Shown: piece after piece, positions 9,175-21,439 of the stretch
How positions within the stretch are numbered: the first letter of the stretch is position 1
Layout: each line of letters starts with the position of its first letter
Assembly: GCA_963706835.1 (NCBI GenBank)
Contig: CAVPOB010000003.1
Span: 186,001-250,000, forward strand
Direction: 5' to 3'
Length of the DNA: 64,000 nucleotides
Source of the DNA: CAVXYG01 sp963706835
GTDB lineage: Bacteria; Actinomycetota; Actinomycetes; S36-B12; GCA-2699445
The notes under the pieces: model-generated
Seen by the model: only the letters and a program-made list of their open reading frames with translations
The model's database searches: none
Told to the model about the DNA's origin: nothing
Position numbers and translations under genes: made by a program

Positions 9175-11303
9175 GTGAACCCAAAACCGCGAGATGGGGG
9201 CATTTTGACAGACGTCACCAATTCTGGCAAGTCTACAGTGGTCATGAGCCGACGCACGTTCGTGAAGGCGCTGGCAGGCGCCGGTGCAGGCTTCGCCCTG
9301 TTCGTGCGACTGCCGGGTGGCCAGTACCAGGCACTGGCGCAGATCCCGGGCGGCACCCTGGACCCCACCAATGTCCCCAAGTACCAGACGCCGATGCTCA
9401 TCCCGCCGGCGATGCCGCGCGCCGGCAAGCTGAAGCGGAGGGGCGAGAAGAACATCGACTACTACGAGATCGCGATGCGGCAGTTCCCGCAGCAGATCCT
9501 GCCCGCCGGCCTTCCGGCGACGACCGTGTGGGGGTACGGCCCGGCAACGGTGCAGGGCGGAGGGCAGGCGATCTTCAACGCCCCGTCGCTGACCATCGAG
9601 GCCAAGTTCGGCAGGCCGGTGCGCATCAAGTGGATCAACGAACTCGTCGATGCCAACGGCAACTACCTGCCGCACATCCTGCCCGTCGACCAGACGCTGC
9701 ACTGGGCCAACCCCCCCGGCGGCGTGGGCGGGCGGGACAAGCGGCCCGTCTTCACCACCACCCCGGGCACCTACACCGGACCGGTCCCGATTGTCACGCA
9801 CGTGCACGGCGCCGTCGGAGTCGGCGACGAGAGCGACGGCTATGCGGAGGCGTGGTACCTGCCGGCCGCCAACGACATCCCTGCCGGCTACGCCAGCGAG
9901 GGCACCTGGTACGACTTCTTCGCGGGCAAGGCCGCAGCCAAATTCGGCGACTCGTGGGGGTCCGGTTACGCGACTTTCCAATACCCCAACCCGGACCGAG
10001 CTTCAACGAACTGGTACCACGATCACACGCTGGGCATGACGCGGTTGAACGTGTACGCGGGACCTGCGGGCTTCTACATCATCCGGGGCGGGGACTCCGA
10101 CACCGTGCTCGACGCGCGGACGGCCGCCCCGGCTGTCTTGCCCGGGCCCGCTCCCGCGATCGGCGACCCCGCGGGCCTGACCTACTACGAGTTCCCCATC
10201 GTGATCCAGGACCGGTCCTTCAACACCGACGGCTCGCTGTTCTACCCCGACACCCGGGCCTTCTTCGACGGCATCTCCGGGCCGTACATCCCCGACACCG
10301 ACATCTCGCCGCAGTGGAACCCGGAGTTCTTCGGCAACATGATGATGGTCAACGGCAACACGTGGCCGTTCCAGGCGGTCGAGCAGCGCCGCTACCGGCT
10401 GCGCTTCCTCAACGGATGCCAGTCCCGGTTCCTCATCCTCGACTTCACCCAGATTGCCGGGGTCGAGGTATGGCAGATCGGCAACGAGGGCGGCTTCCTG
10501 GCCGCACCGGTCAACCTGACGGCGACCAACGGCAACCAACTGCTGATGGGCCTCGCGGAGCGCGCGGACCTGATCGTCGACTTCACCAACGTGCCCGCGG
10601 GGAACTACGTGCTCGGCAACGTCGGACCCGACGAGCCGTTCGGCGGTGGCATGCCCGGTGTCGATTTCCCCGTCGCTGATCCCGCGAGCACCGGGCAGGT
10701 CATGGAGTTCCGTGTGGGCCCCGCCGTCGCCCCCGACCCGACCACGCCGCCGCAGTTCCTGCAGCCTGCCGGCCCTGGCACCGCTGCCCGCGGCCACCCT
10801 CACCCGTCCGCTGGCGCTCATGGAGGAGATGTCGGCGTTCTTCGCAGACGCGCCGGCGGAGACGCTGCTGGGTACCGTCGCCGGAGACCCCAACGTGGCT
10901 CCCGGCGTCTTGGTGAAGCGGCTGTGGATGGATCCGGTCACCGAGAACCCCGCCGTCGGGGCCACGGAGATCTGGGAGTTCTACAACACCACCGGTGATG
11001 GGCACCCCATGCACATCCACGAAGTCGCGTTCGAGGTCGTCGACCGGCAGGACATCTTCGTCAACGAGTTGACCTCCGAGGTCGAGGTGCGTCCCCGGCT
11101 CCGTCCCGATCCCGCCCGAGCCATGGGAGACCGGGGTGAAGGATACGGTCATCGCCTACCCGGGCCAGGTGACGCGGGTGAAGGCGCTGTTCAACACGGC
11201 CGGCCAGTACGTGTGGCACTGCCACATCGTGGAGCACGAGGACAACGAGATGATGCGGCCCTTCCGCATCGGACCCGTCCAGCCCGGACAGCCCGGGGCC
11301 TGA
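9175..11303 (+). CDS. Tat-exported multicopper oxidase, CotA/bilirubin-oxidase type (frameshifted)
   Basis: Multicopper oxidases couple one-electron oxidation of phenols, metals or bilirubin-like substrates to reduction of O2 to water. All four copper motifs are present in order: THVHGA, WYHDHTLG, GHPMHIHE and WHCHIVEHEDNEMM. The twin-arginine signal SRRTFVKALAGAG predicts folded export by Tat. The ferroxidase-like but Met-poor make-up fits the CotA/PhsA group. The frame breaks twice, near 10775 (an extra C would explain it) and near 11095, and the motifs resume in the new frame each time, giving about 700 residues, which is normal. The start is unsure: GTG 9175, TTG 9205 after GGGGG, or ATG 9244 directly before the Tat motif. 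The substrate cannot be inferred from the neighbours. Confidence 0.85.
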
Positions 11304-11686
11304 CAGGGCCCTCGCGCAACGGCTCGGCGGTCGGCCGCTTCAAGTTGAGGCCGGCCGCCGGACCCGTTGCCCTTGGGGAAGGATCTGCACCCGGTTCGGG
11401 GGTCTGCACCTGCGGCGGGGGTCGAACGGCCGGGATTCGGGCCATGTCTGCACCCGTTCGGGGGTCTGCACCCGCGGCGGGGGTCAGAGCGCCCGGATCC
11501 AGGCCTGCGACCCCCGGACCGGGTGCAAACCCCCAAACCGGGTGCAGTCTGCCCGGCCCGAGGCCCCTGCGAGCCCCCGGTCCAGGTGCAAACCCCCACG
11601 CCGGGTGCAGACTTGACCGCCTGCGTTGGCCGGCAGACATCCTGAACCACCGCGGAGGCCAGCAACATCCCGGCCCTCCGCAGGCA
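11304..11686. other. 383-bp convergent gap holding repeat locus 2
   Basis: This is the space between the convergent multicopper oxidase and the small gene downstream of dnaG. Apart from the four-copy repeat (11386-11610) I see only short flanks and no gene. Confidence 0.6.
11386..11610. repeat. dispersed 37-bp element, locus 2 (two forward, two inverted copies)
   Basis: Forward copies lie at about 11387-11421 and 11449-11484, inverted copies at about 11510-11547 and 11571-11610. The core differs slightly from the other loci (GGGGGTCTGCACC in the forward copies, GGTGCAAACCCCC in the inverted ones). Order, spacing and convergent gene context are the same as at 4817-5043 and 58020-58244. Confidence 0.88.
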
Positions 11687-12187
11687 TCAGACCCCGAGCG
11701 ATCGCCGGAACGCTGCCAGCGCCTGTCTGGCCTCCCCCTGCAACTCGGCGTCGGTGGGATCGACTCCCGCGTCGAACACCACCGTCCAGGTCACCGCGCC
11801 GGCGCCGTCTCGTCGTGCCGCCAGCACCGCGCCGGCACCGGAAGCCAGCTCCACCCGCCGGCTGGTCACCACGGACAGTGTCACCCGCTGCCGAACCACG
11901 GGCGGCAGCTCGCCGTGCTCGGCCAGTGGCAGCTGCAGCGACCGCGGCGCGCCCGTCCCGGGGTCGCGGTAGCGGACCGTGAAGGAGGGCGGCTCCCAGA
12001 AGGCACGGTCGATGCGATGCCAGGGCAGGTCGAGGACCGTCCCGTCCTGACGGACCAACAGCGCAGTCTCCGTGGCGAGCACGGGTAGCCCCGCATGCGT
12101 TCGTCCCCAGGCCAGAACCTTGCCATGCTCGCCCGCCATGGCAGCGACATCGTCCGGGATGGCGGAGCGCCGCCAGAACGGGCTCAT
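11687..12187 (-). CDS. conserved hypothetical protein coupled to dnaG
   Basis: The 166-residue product has no signal peptide or membrane segment. Beta-rich N-terminal sequence (VLAWGRTHAGLPVLATETAL, then LPWHRIDRAFWEPPSF) suggests a PH-like or split-barrel fold. The C-terminus ends in a helix (ARQALAAFRRSLGV). Its ATG overlaps the dnaG TGA by four bases, so translation is probably coupled. Similar small proteins follow dnaG in other actinobacteria. The function is unknown to me. Confidence 0.75.
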   Translation of the reverse strand: MSPFWRRSAIPDDVAAMAGEHGKVLAWGRTHAGLPVLATETALLVRQDGTVLDLPWHRIDRAFWEPPSFTVRYRDPGTGAPRSLQLPLAEHGELPPVVRQRVTLSVVTSRRVELASGAGAVLAARRDGAGAVTWTVVFDAGVDPTDAELQGEARQALAAFRRSLGV

Positions 12188-14031
12188 GGGCTCGCCTCCG
12201 AGGTGATGATCGGTTGCAGTTGCTGCCGTAGGGCTGCGATGGCACGGTACTGCTCCTGCAGCCGCCGTCTGACCTGCGCTTCGGCTGCCTGCGGCTGGGA
12301 GAGCTGGGCCGACAACCCGTCCAAGCGCCTGGCAGCATCCCGGTCCAGCAGCCGGGCCATCAGCGAGATCGCGTATCGGCCGGCGCCCTCGTCACCATCC
12401 GCGGGCCCGGTGATCACTGGCAGCGGCTCCACCGCCAGTGCGCGCAGCAGCACCCGCAGGTCCTCGGGCGCCTCGGCCAGCACGCGCTCGATCCATCGCG
12501 CATCCGGTTCGTCGTCGTCGGGCGCACCGGCGACGAGCAGCACCTCGTAGGCCGAGCGATATGCGGGCACATCGAAGGCGCTTGCCTCCAGTGAGCCCAG
12601 CCATCCCCCAGCTGCTCCGGGAACGTGCAGCAGGGCCCGCAAGGCATCCCGTTCCAGCCCGGACGGCAGCGCTGCCCCGGCTTCCTGCTTCCTGCCCTGG
12701 CGCGGGGCTCGTCCGGACTGCCGCACCGCATCGGAGACGGTCCGCTCCGGCAGACCCAGCCAGCCCGCCGCAATCCTGGCGTACTCCGGACGCAGCGCCC
12801 GGTCCCGGATGCCGGCGATGATCGGGACCGCCCTGCGCAGTCCGGCCATCCGCCCCTCCGCAGTGGCCACATCGACCCCTGCCACCGCTGAGCGCAGTGC
12901 GAACTCGAACAGTGGCACTCTGCGCGCGACCAGGTCGCGGACCGCCTGATCCCCCCGCTCCTGCCGCAGATCCGCGGGGTCCAGGCCGCTGGGCTCCACC
13001 GCCACATACGTCGATGTCAGGAACTGTTGCTCGCTGGCGAAGGCGCGCAATGCCGCATTCTGGCCCGCCTCGTCGCTGTCGAAGGTGAACACGACTTCGC
13101 CACGACTGCTGTCGTCATCGAGCAGCAGTCGCCGCAGCACTGCGACGTGCTCTGCGCCGAAGGCTGTCCCGCACGTAGCGACCGCGTTGGTGACCCCCGC
13201 GAGGTGTGCGGCCATGACGTCGGTGTACCCCTCCACCACGACGACCTGCTGCGTCTTGGCGATCGAGCGTCGCGCACGGTCGATGCCGTACAGGACCTGG
13301 CTCTTCTTGTAGAGCAGCGTCTCGGGGGTGTTCAGGTACTTCGGACTGTCCTCGGCGTCGTCGAGCCGCCGGGCGCCGAACCCGACGATGTCGCCGGAGA
13401 GATCCTTGATCGGCCACACGATGCGGCCCCGGAACCGGTCGTACGGGCCGCGGTTGCCCTGGATGACCAGGCCAGCGGCCACCATCGCCTCAGCGTCGAT
13501 GCCGCCGCGCCGCAGCGCGCCGATCAGGCCGTCCCATCCCTTGGGGGCGAACCCGACCCCGAAGTCGCGGCAGGCATCGGCGTCAAATCCTCGGCTGGCC
13601 ATCAGGTCGCGCGCCTGCTGCCCGGCCGGGGTCTGCCACTGCTCGGTGAAGAACGCCGCCGCGGCTCGATTGGCCTGCAGCAGTCGGCTGCGCTGACCTG
13701 CGGCACCGCTGGGGGGCGCCGTTCCCTCTTCGTAGCGCAGTTGGACACCGGCACGCGCTGCCAACCGCTCCACGGCCTCGGCGAAGGACAGGCCCTGATG
13801 CTCCATCAGGAACGCGATGGCATCGCCGCCGGCCTGGCACCCGAAGCAGTGGTAGAGCCCTTTGGAAGGGGTGACATGGAATGACGGGCTGCGCTCGTCG
13901 TGGAACGGGCACAGCCCCTTCAGCGATCCACCGCCCGCCGAGCGCAGCGTGACGTGCTCGCCGATGATCTCCTCGATCCGGGTCCGGCCCCGGACCTCGG
14001 CGATGTCCTCTTGCCGGATTCGACCGGTCAA
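12184..14031 (-). CDS. dnaG: DNA primase DnaG
   Basis: DnaG makes the RNA primers for chromosomal replication at the fork with DnaB. The CHC2 zinc finger is complete at about residues 40-65 (CPFHDERSPSF ... HCFGC). The TOPRIM motif VVVVEGYTDVMAAH and the acidic DSDEAG motif follow, and a C-terminal helicase-binding region completes about 615 residues, the normal length. I prefer the TTG start at 14031 after GGGGGG, giving TGRIRQEDIAEVR, which matches the conserved N-terminus. An upstream ATG at 14097 would add 22 low-complexity residues and overlap dgt by 41 bases. The frame is intact. Confidence 0.96.
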   Translation of the reverse strand: MTGRIRQEDIAEVRGRTRIEEIIGEHVTLRSAGGGSLKGLCPFHDERSPSFHVTPSKGLYHCFGCQAGGDAIAFLMEHQGLSFAEAVERLAARAGVQLRYEEGTAPPSGAAGQRSRLLQANRAAAAFFTEQWQTPAGQQARDLMASRGFDADACRDFGVGFAPKGWDGLIGALRRGGIDAEAMVAAGLVIQGNRGPYDRFRGRIVWPIKDLSGDIVGFGARRLDDAEDSPKYLNTPETLLYKKSQVLYGIDRARRSIAKTQQVVVVEGYTDVMAAHLAGVTNAVATCGTAFGAEHVAVLRRLLLDDDSSRGEVVFTFDSDEAGQNAALRAFASEQQFLTSTYVAVEPSGLDPADLRQERGDQAVRDLVARRVPLFEFALRSAVAGVDVATAEGRMAGLRRAVPIIAGIRDRALRPEYARIAAGWLGLPERTVSDAVRQSGRAPRQGRKQEAGAALPSGLERDALRALLHVPGAAGGWLGSLEASAFDVPAYRSAYEVLLVAGAPDDDEPDARWIERVLAEAPEDLRVLLRALAVEPLPVITGPADGDEGAGRYAISLMARLLDRDAARRLDGLSAQLSQPQAAEAQVRRRLQEQYRAIAALRQQLQPIITSEASP

Positions 14032-14056
14032 CCCCCCACCCCCTGTCCGAGAGGCA

Positions 14057-15273
14057 TTATCGGCACAGCCGTTCGTGCCATCGCACGACACTGACATCGG
14101 TCAGGCTGGCGATCTGGTCGACCATCACCCGGGTGCGCTCGGCATCGCTGTCGGCGGTTTGCCAGAAGCCGCGCAGCCAGGGATCCAGGTCGGCCCCGTC
14201 CCGTTGCAGGATCGCCGCCGCGAGTTCGGCGATCAACTCGTGCTGGCGGCGATAACTGCGCACGGCTTCGGGCCGATGCATGACGAAGTGCGCGGTGACG
14301 GCCTTCATCACCGCCACCTCGGCGCGGGTGGCCGTACGGCACGACGAGGTCGGCTGCGTAGCGGGTGAACGGACCCGGCCCGTTGCGCTGCACGGTGGCG
14401 GTCTGGGCGGCGCTGCTGAAGCGACCGATCAGCGTCGAGGTGAAGCCCTTCAGGGCAGCCAGATCGCTGTGGCTGCCGTCGAAGCCGTGGGGCCATGCCG
14501 GAAGCGCCGTCAGCCGCTGGAAGCCGGCCATCAACTCCTCGATCGACAGGTCGGCCGCGTACAGCCGGCTGGCGGTGCCTGCGACGTCCCACTGCACGTC
14601 CGGCGCACTCAGCGCGGCCAGGTCGACGTGCCGCAGGAGCACGGCATCCTCGACGTCGTGCACGGAGTATGCGACATCGTCGGCCCAATCCATGATCTGC
14701 GCCTCGAGGCAGCGATGACCGTCCGGGGCCCCGGCCCGCATCCAATCGAAGATCGGGCCGATCATCGTCGTAGACCCCGAACTTGCGAGTGCCGGGTCGG
14801 GCGGGCCAGGGGTATTTGGTGGCTGCGTCGAGCGCCGCCCGGGTCAGGTTCAGCCCGACCGATGCGCCGTCGCGGTGCACCTTGGCCTCCAGCCGTGTCA
14901 GCACGCGCAAGGACTGTGCGTTCCCCTCGAATCCGCCGCAGCCGGCCGCAACATGGTGCAGGGCGTCCTCGCCGTTGTGGCCGAACGGCGGGTGGCCGAT
15001 GTCGTGCGCGAGTGCGGCCACTTCGACGAGGTCGGGGTCGGCCCCGAGCGCGGCGCCGATCTCGCGCGACACCTGGGCCACTTCCAGGGTGTGCGTCAGC
15101 CGGGTGCGGGGAATGTCGGACTCCCCTGCGACCTGCACCTGCGTCTTGGCCGCCAGGCGGCGCAGGGCCGCGCAGTGCAGAACCCGTGCCCGGTCCCGGG
15201 CGAATGGCCCTCGTTGCGCCGTCTTGGCCGCCTCGGGAGCGTAGCGAGCGACATCGGCGGGCCCGTACCCCAT
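14057..15273 (-). CDS. dgt: deoxyguanosinetriphosphate triphosphohydrolase-like protein (frameshifted)
   Basis: Dgt-family HD enzymes hydrolyse dNTPs to the nucleoside and triphosphate. The HD metal site is visible: TRLTHTLEVAQ, then LAHDIGHPPFGHNGE. A later helical block (QIMDWADDVAYSVHDVEDA) supplies the next conserved Asp, as the family expects. The gene needs two frame changes, near 14765 and near 14320, to read through to the conserved end (RVMVDQIASLTDVSV...). The total of about 405 codons is typical. It lies 25 bases before dnaG, the usual actinobacterial arrangement. Confidence 0.9.
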
Positions 15274-15284
15274 GGACGCGCGCG

Positions 15285-15974
15285 CTAAGCCGGATCGGCC
15301 GGCACGGCCAGGAACCAGCGATCCCACAGGTGGAACTTCACCAGCCCGCCGACCTCGTGCATGACCCGAGCCGGAACGAAGGATGATCCATCGGCGAAGG
15401 CACGCCCGGACGCGTAGGCGTCAAGCCCCAGGACGGCGGCGATGGCCTTCGATCGGGCCAGGTGCACGCGGTCGCTCACCAGCGTGACCGAACCTGCACC
15501 GCGAGCCTGCAATTCCTCGGCCACCATCTCGATCGACTCGATGGTGTCGCTGCCGCCGGGCAGCGCGATGACCCGGTCCGCCGGTACTCCCTGCTCGACC
15601 AGGTAGTCCCTTCCAGCCTCCGCCTCGGTCGTGATGTCGCCCTCGATCTTCCCGCCGACGGTGACGATGAGTGGGGCCACGCCCTGGTCCCACAGTTCTG
15701 CTGCGTGGTCGAGTCGGTTCTCGAAGACCGGCGAGGGCGTGCCCCAGTACTGCGAGGCCCCCAGGACTGCGATCGCGTCGCTGCGCTCGGTGTCGTAGGC
15801 CCGGGCGGTGGAGACCACGTCCACCAGTGCCGCCGCGGGCACGATGACGGCCATGGCCAGGCCGACGAGCAGCAGCCACGCGAGCACGACGGCTGCGCCG
15901 CTGCGGCGACGGCGAGGCGTTGCAGTCGCAGGACGTGTCATGGCGGGCGCGCTCACTCCGTAATTGTGACTCAT
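15285..15974 (-). CDS. DUF218 (YdcF/SanA/ElyC-like) membrane protein
   Basis: The 229-residue product has one N-terminal membrane helix (AAVVLAWLLLVGLAMAVIVP) and an outer DUF218 domain: IAVLGASQYWGTPSPVFENR, then PLIVTVGGKI, DTIESIEMVAEEL and LVSDRVHLARSKAIA. SanA/ElyC relatives affect envelope integrity and peptidoglycan precursor use, but the activity is not established. An alternative ATG at 15941 would drop 11 residues. It ends 11 bases before dgt starts. Confidence 0.8.
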   Translation of the reverse strand: MSHNYGVSAPAMTRPATATPRRRRSGAAVVLAWLLLVGLAMAVIVPAAALVDVVSTARAYDTERSDAIAVLGASQYWGTPSPVFENRLDHAAELWDQGVAPLIVTVGGKIEGDITTEAEAGRDYLVEQGVPADRVIALPGGSDTIESIEMVAEELQARGAGSVTLVSDRVHLARSKAIAAVLGLDAYASGRAFADGSSFVPARVMHEVGGLVKFHLWDRWFLAVPADPA

Positions 15975-16095
15975 CGGACGCGCAGCACCCAACATTTCCG
16001 TCGCAGGCGCAACGCTTGAGGCTACCCTAACCACAACCAGGGGCACCGAAACCCGATCCGCACCGGCCGCGGGTTCGGTCCGCCGGCGGTCCGCC

Positions 16096-18821
<2,726 letters not shown>

Positions 18822-18945
18822 CGCATCGCCGGTCCGGGTGCTGCTGATCCACCGTCATCGCCGCCTCTCGCATTGTTGTGCTCGGCCTCCATCATGCCAA
18901 CCCGCATGCAGGCCCCGTCGGGACCGAAGTCCCTCGACACGGCGG

Positions 18946-18976
18946 AGCCGCAGCCGAAGCGTGATCGGCTGCGGCT
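18946..18976 (-). terminator. 12-bp hairpin terminator
   Basis: AGCCGCAGCCGA and TCGGCTGCGGCT pair perfectly around a 7-base loop, starting 15 bases after the stop of the 18992-19452 gene on the minus strand. No long T-run follows, as is common in high-GC actinobacteria. Confidence 0.7.
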
Positions 18977-18991
18977 CGACTGCTGCAGGTG

Positions 18992-19452
18992 CTAGCGGCG
19001 CATCGTTGGGCGCGACAGCCGCATCAGCGCCGTCCCGACGAAGCCGAAGACCAGACCGATGCCCATCGCCATCGCGGAGATGCCGTAGGCGACGACGGAG
19101 GTGAACAGCGAGGCGCGCAGGAACGAGGCCGTCATCGCGGTGCTGCCGGGCCGGATCCTCACGGTCCAATTCCGCATAGGTCAGGCCACCAGTGGCCTCC
19201 AGGGCGTGCTGGCTGATCACTTCCGCCTGCGAGAACGCCGTCAGCGGTCCATCCACCGGCTCGCCGGCGAACAGGTCGGCATCGTCGGCTACCGTGATGT
19301 TCTCCTGGACAACTGGGTGGTCACCGCGATCCAGGTCACCGCGCCGGCGACGACCATCACGATGCCTGCGATCGAGGGTGAGGATTCCTAGGATCTTGAC
19401 AGTGCCGTTGCCGGAACCAGCTCTGGGTGGTTGGCGTCATTTCGGTCGTCAT
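18992..19452 (-). CDS. two-helix membrane protein, paralogue of 23389-23850 (frameshifted)
   Basis: This belongs to a small actinobacterial membrane family often mislabelled aromatic ring-opening dioxygenase LigA. Pieces in successive frames match the intact paralogue: ILGILTL, then AGIVMVVAGAVTWIAV (first membrane helix), ENITVADDADLFAGEPVDGP, SQAEVISQHALEATGGLTYA, then ASLFTSVVAYGISAMAMGIG (second helix) and a basic tail. About three frame breaks lie near 19385, 19310 and 19140. It has a signature outer loop but no dioxygenase residues. The function is unknown. A hairpin terminator follows. Confidence 0.75.
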
Positions 19453-19549
19453 GGTAAAGCCCTTCCGTCTCGAGTACCAAGGCTTCTTGCGATGATGGCA
19501 CAGGTCGGACTGCGGCGCACGGACCCGGCCCGCTGTCTGCACGTTCGGG

Positions 19550-20694
19550 TCAACCGCCCGATGTGGCCACCTCGGCCTCGTTGCTCAGCGAACCGGCCAA
19601 CGTGGGCGAGTCCAGCCATCCCTGCGGCAGTGCCACCCGCCGCGGCGACCCGGTGCGCCCCCGTGGCCCCTCGGCCGGCTGTCCCGGCCACGGCTGGCCG
19701 GGCTCGATCCCGGCGAGGAGTTCGTCGAGCTCGGCCAGTGATGCGACCAGCCCCAGCCCGGCGCGAATCTGGCGCGGGACGCGAAAGCCCTTGAAGTACC
19801 AGGCGTGGTGCTTGCGGATCTCGCGGCATCCGCGCTGCTCTCCGAACTCCTCGACCAGCAGCTCGGCATGCCGACGATAGGTGGTGATGACCCCCTCGAT
19901 CCCGGGGTCCAGCGGCACCGAGGCCCCTGCCAGCGCCGCGGCCAGTTGGCCGAACAGCCAGGGACGACCCAGGCAGCCGCGGCCGACCACGACCCCGTCG
20001 CATCCGGTGGCCGCAACCATGGCCACGGCATCGCCGGCGCTGAAGATGTCGCCGTTGCCCAGGACCGGCGTGCCGTACGGCGCCAGGTGCTCCTTGAGAC
20101 CGGCGATGGCGTCCCAGTCCGCCCGGCCGGCAGTACATCTGTTCCGCAGTGCGGCCGTGCAGCGCCACCCAGGCCACGCCCGCCCGTGCCGCCGACTCGC
20201 CCGCCCGCAGGTACGTCAGATGCTCCGCATCGATCCCCTTGCGCATCTTCACCGTCACCGGCACCCGCCCGTCGGCCGCGCGGACGGCAGCCTCGACGAT
20301 GGAGTCGAACAGATCGGACTTCCACGGCAGTGCGCTACCGCCGCCTTTGCGCGTGACCTTCGGCACCGGGCAGCCGAAGTTCAGATCGACGTGATCGGCG
20401 AGGTCCTCCCCGGCCACGATCCGCACCGCCTCGCCCACCACCGCCGGATCGACGCCGTACAGCTGGAGGCTGCGCGGCGCCTCGCTGGCGTGGAAGCGCA
20501 CCATGTCCAACGTCTCCGGGTCGCGCTGGACCAGACCGCGACTGGTCACCATCTCCGAGACGTACAGCCCGGCCCCGTACTGGCGGCACAGCGCGGCGGA
20601 AGGCGCGGTTGGTGATGCCGGCCATCGGCGCGAGGACGACCGGCGGCCGGACCTCCAGGCGACCGGCGCGCAGGGCGGGAAGCAGGTCAGGCAC
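19550..20694 (-). CDS. dusB: tRNA-dihydrouridine synthase, DusB type (frameshifted)
   Basis: Dus enzymes use FMN and NADPH to reduce uridines in the tRNA D-loop. The barrel opens with PPVVLAPMAGITN (FMN/substrate loop). The catalytic Cys is in VDLNFGCPVPKVTRKGGG, and the phosphate-binding end reads CDGVVVGRGCLGRPWLF. A C-terminal helical tRNA-binding domain follows (REIRKHHAWYFKGF). Two frame breaks, near 20600 and 20130, divide it. The total of about 381 codons is normal. The start is GTG at 20694. Confidence 0.9.
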
Positions 20695-20772
20695 GGTCCC
20701 AGTGTGCAGGCAGTCCGGCTCCGCATCGACCGTGCGGCACCGGATCGATACGGTCGCGCCTGCCGCCGGCGA

Positions 20773-21414
20773 TCAGCCCGCGGCGCGAGCGGCAGTCCCG
20801 ACCAGCGCCGGGGCGACCGGCGGCACCTGTACCAGCGTCTGTCCCCGCACGCCAGAGGTGTCGAAGCCGGCCGCCTCCAGGAGGCTGCGGGTGTCCCGGT
20901 CGCAGTGGCAGCCACCGCCCACCAGCGGCCACCACGGGGCGGCCAGCCGCTGCATCCGGCGCATCCAGGTGCCATCGGCGGCCACGACGTGCTCCAGCAC
21001 CCCGATCACCCCGCCCGGCCGTAGTACCCGGTCAACCTCGGCCAGCACCGCGGCCGGCTCGTCCACGGTGCACATGACGTAGGCCAGCAGCACCGAGTCG
21101 ATACTGTCGTCGGGCAACGGCAGGTCCTCCCCCACTGCGTCGAGCAGGGCGACCGGCAGGCCGCGCGCCTCGGCACTGGCCACAGCGCCCGCCGCAGCGG
21201 CCCGCATCGACGCGCTCGGCTCCACCGCCACGACCTCGCGCACGGCCGGCGGCAGGTGGTGCAGGTCCTCGGCGGGGCCGAGGCCGAGGATGAGCAGTCG
21301 ACCTGACAGGTCCGCGGCTGCCGTGGACCGCGCCTTGCCCACGTCGCCGGAGTCCTCCAGCGCGGCGATCAGGCGGTAGACCTGCGTGAAGATCGGATGG
21401 TTGTGCCCGGACAC
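20773..21414 (-). CDS. class I SAM-dependent methyltransferase
   Basis: The 213-residue product has a Rossmann methyltransferase core: motif I LLILGLGPAEDLHHL, an acidic end of strand 2 (VVAVEPSASM), DAVGEDLPLPDDSIDSVLL, and the post-motif LRPGGVIGVLEHV. It resembles the UbiE/Methyltransf_11 group. The substrate is unknown. GTG 21414 is chosen because it begins 25 bases after ligD ends; the longer open frame would run into ligD. It is probably co-transcribed with ligD. Confidence 0.8.
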   Translation of the reverse strand: MSGHNHPIFTQVYRLIAALEDSGDVGKARSTAAADLSGRLLILGLGPAEDLHHLPPAVREVVAVEPSASMRAAAAGAVASAEARGLPVALLDAVGEDLPLPDDSIDSVLLAYVMCTVDEPAAVLAEVDRVLRPGGVIGVLEHVVAADGTWMRRMQRLAAPWWPLVGGGCHCDRDTRSLLEAAGFDTSGVRGQTLVQVPPVAPALVGTAARAAG

Positions 21415-21439
21415 GGCTCCAGCGTATGCCGAGGCCCAT

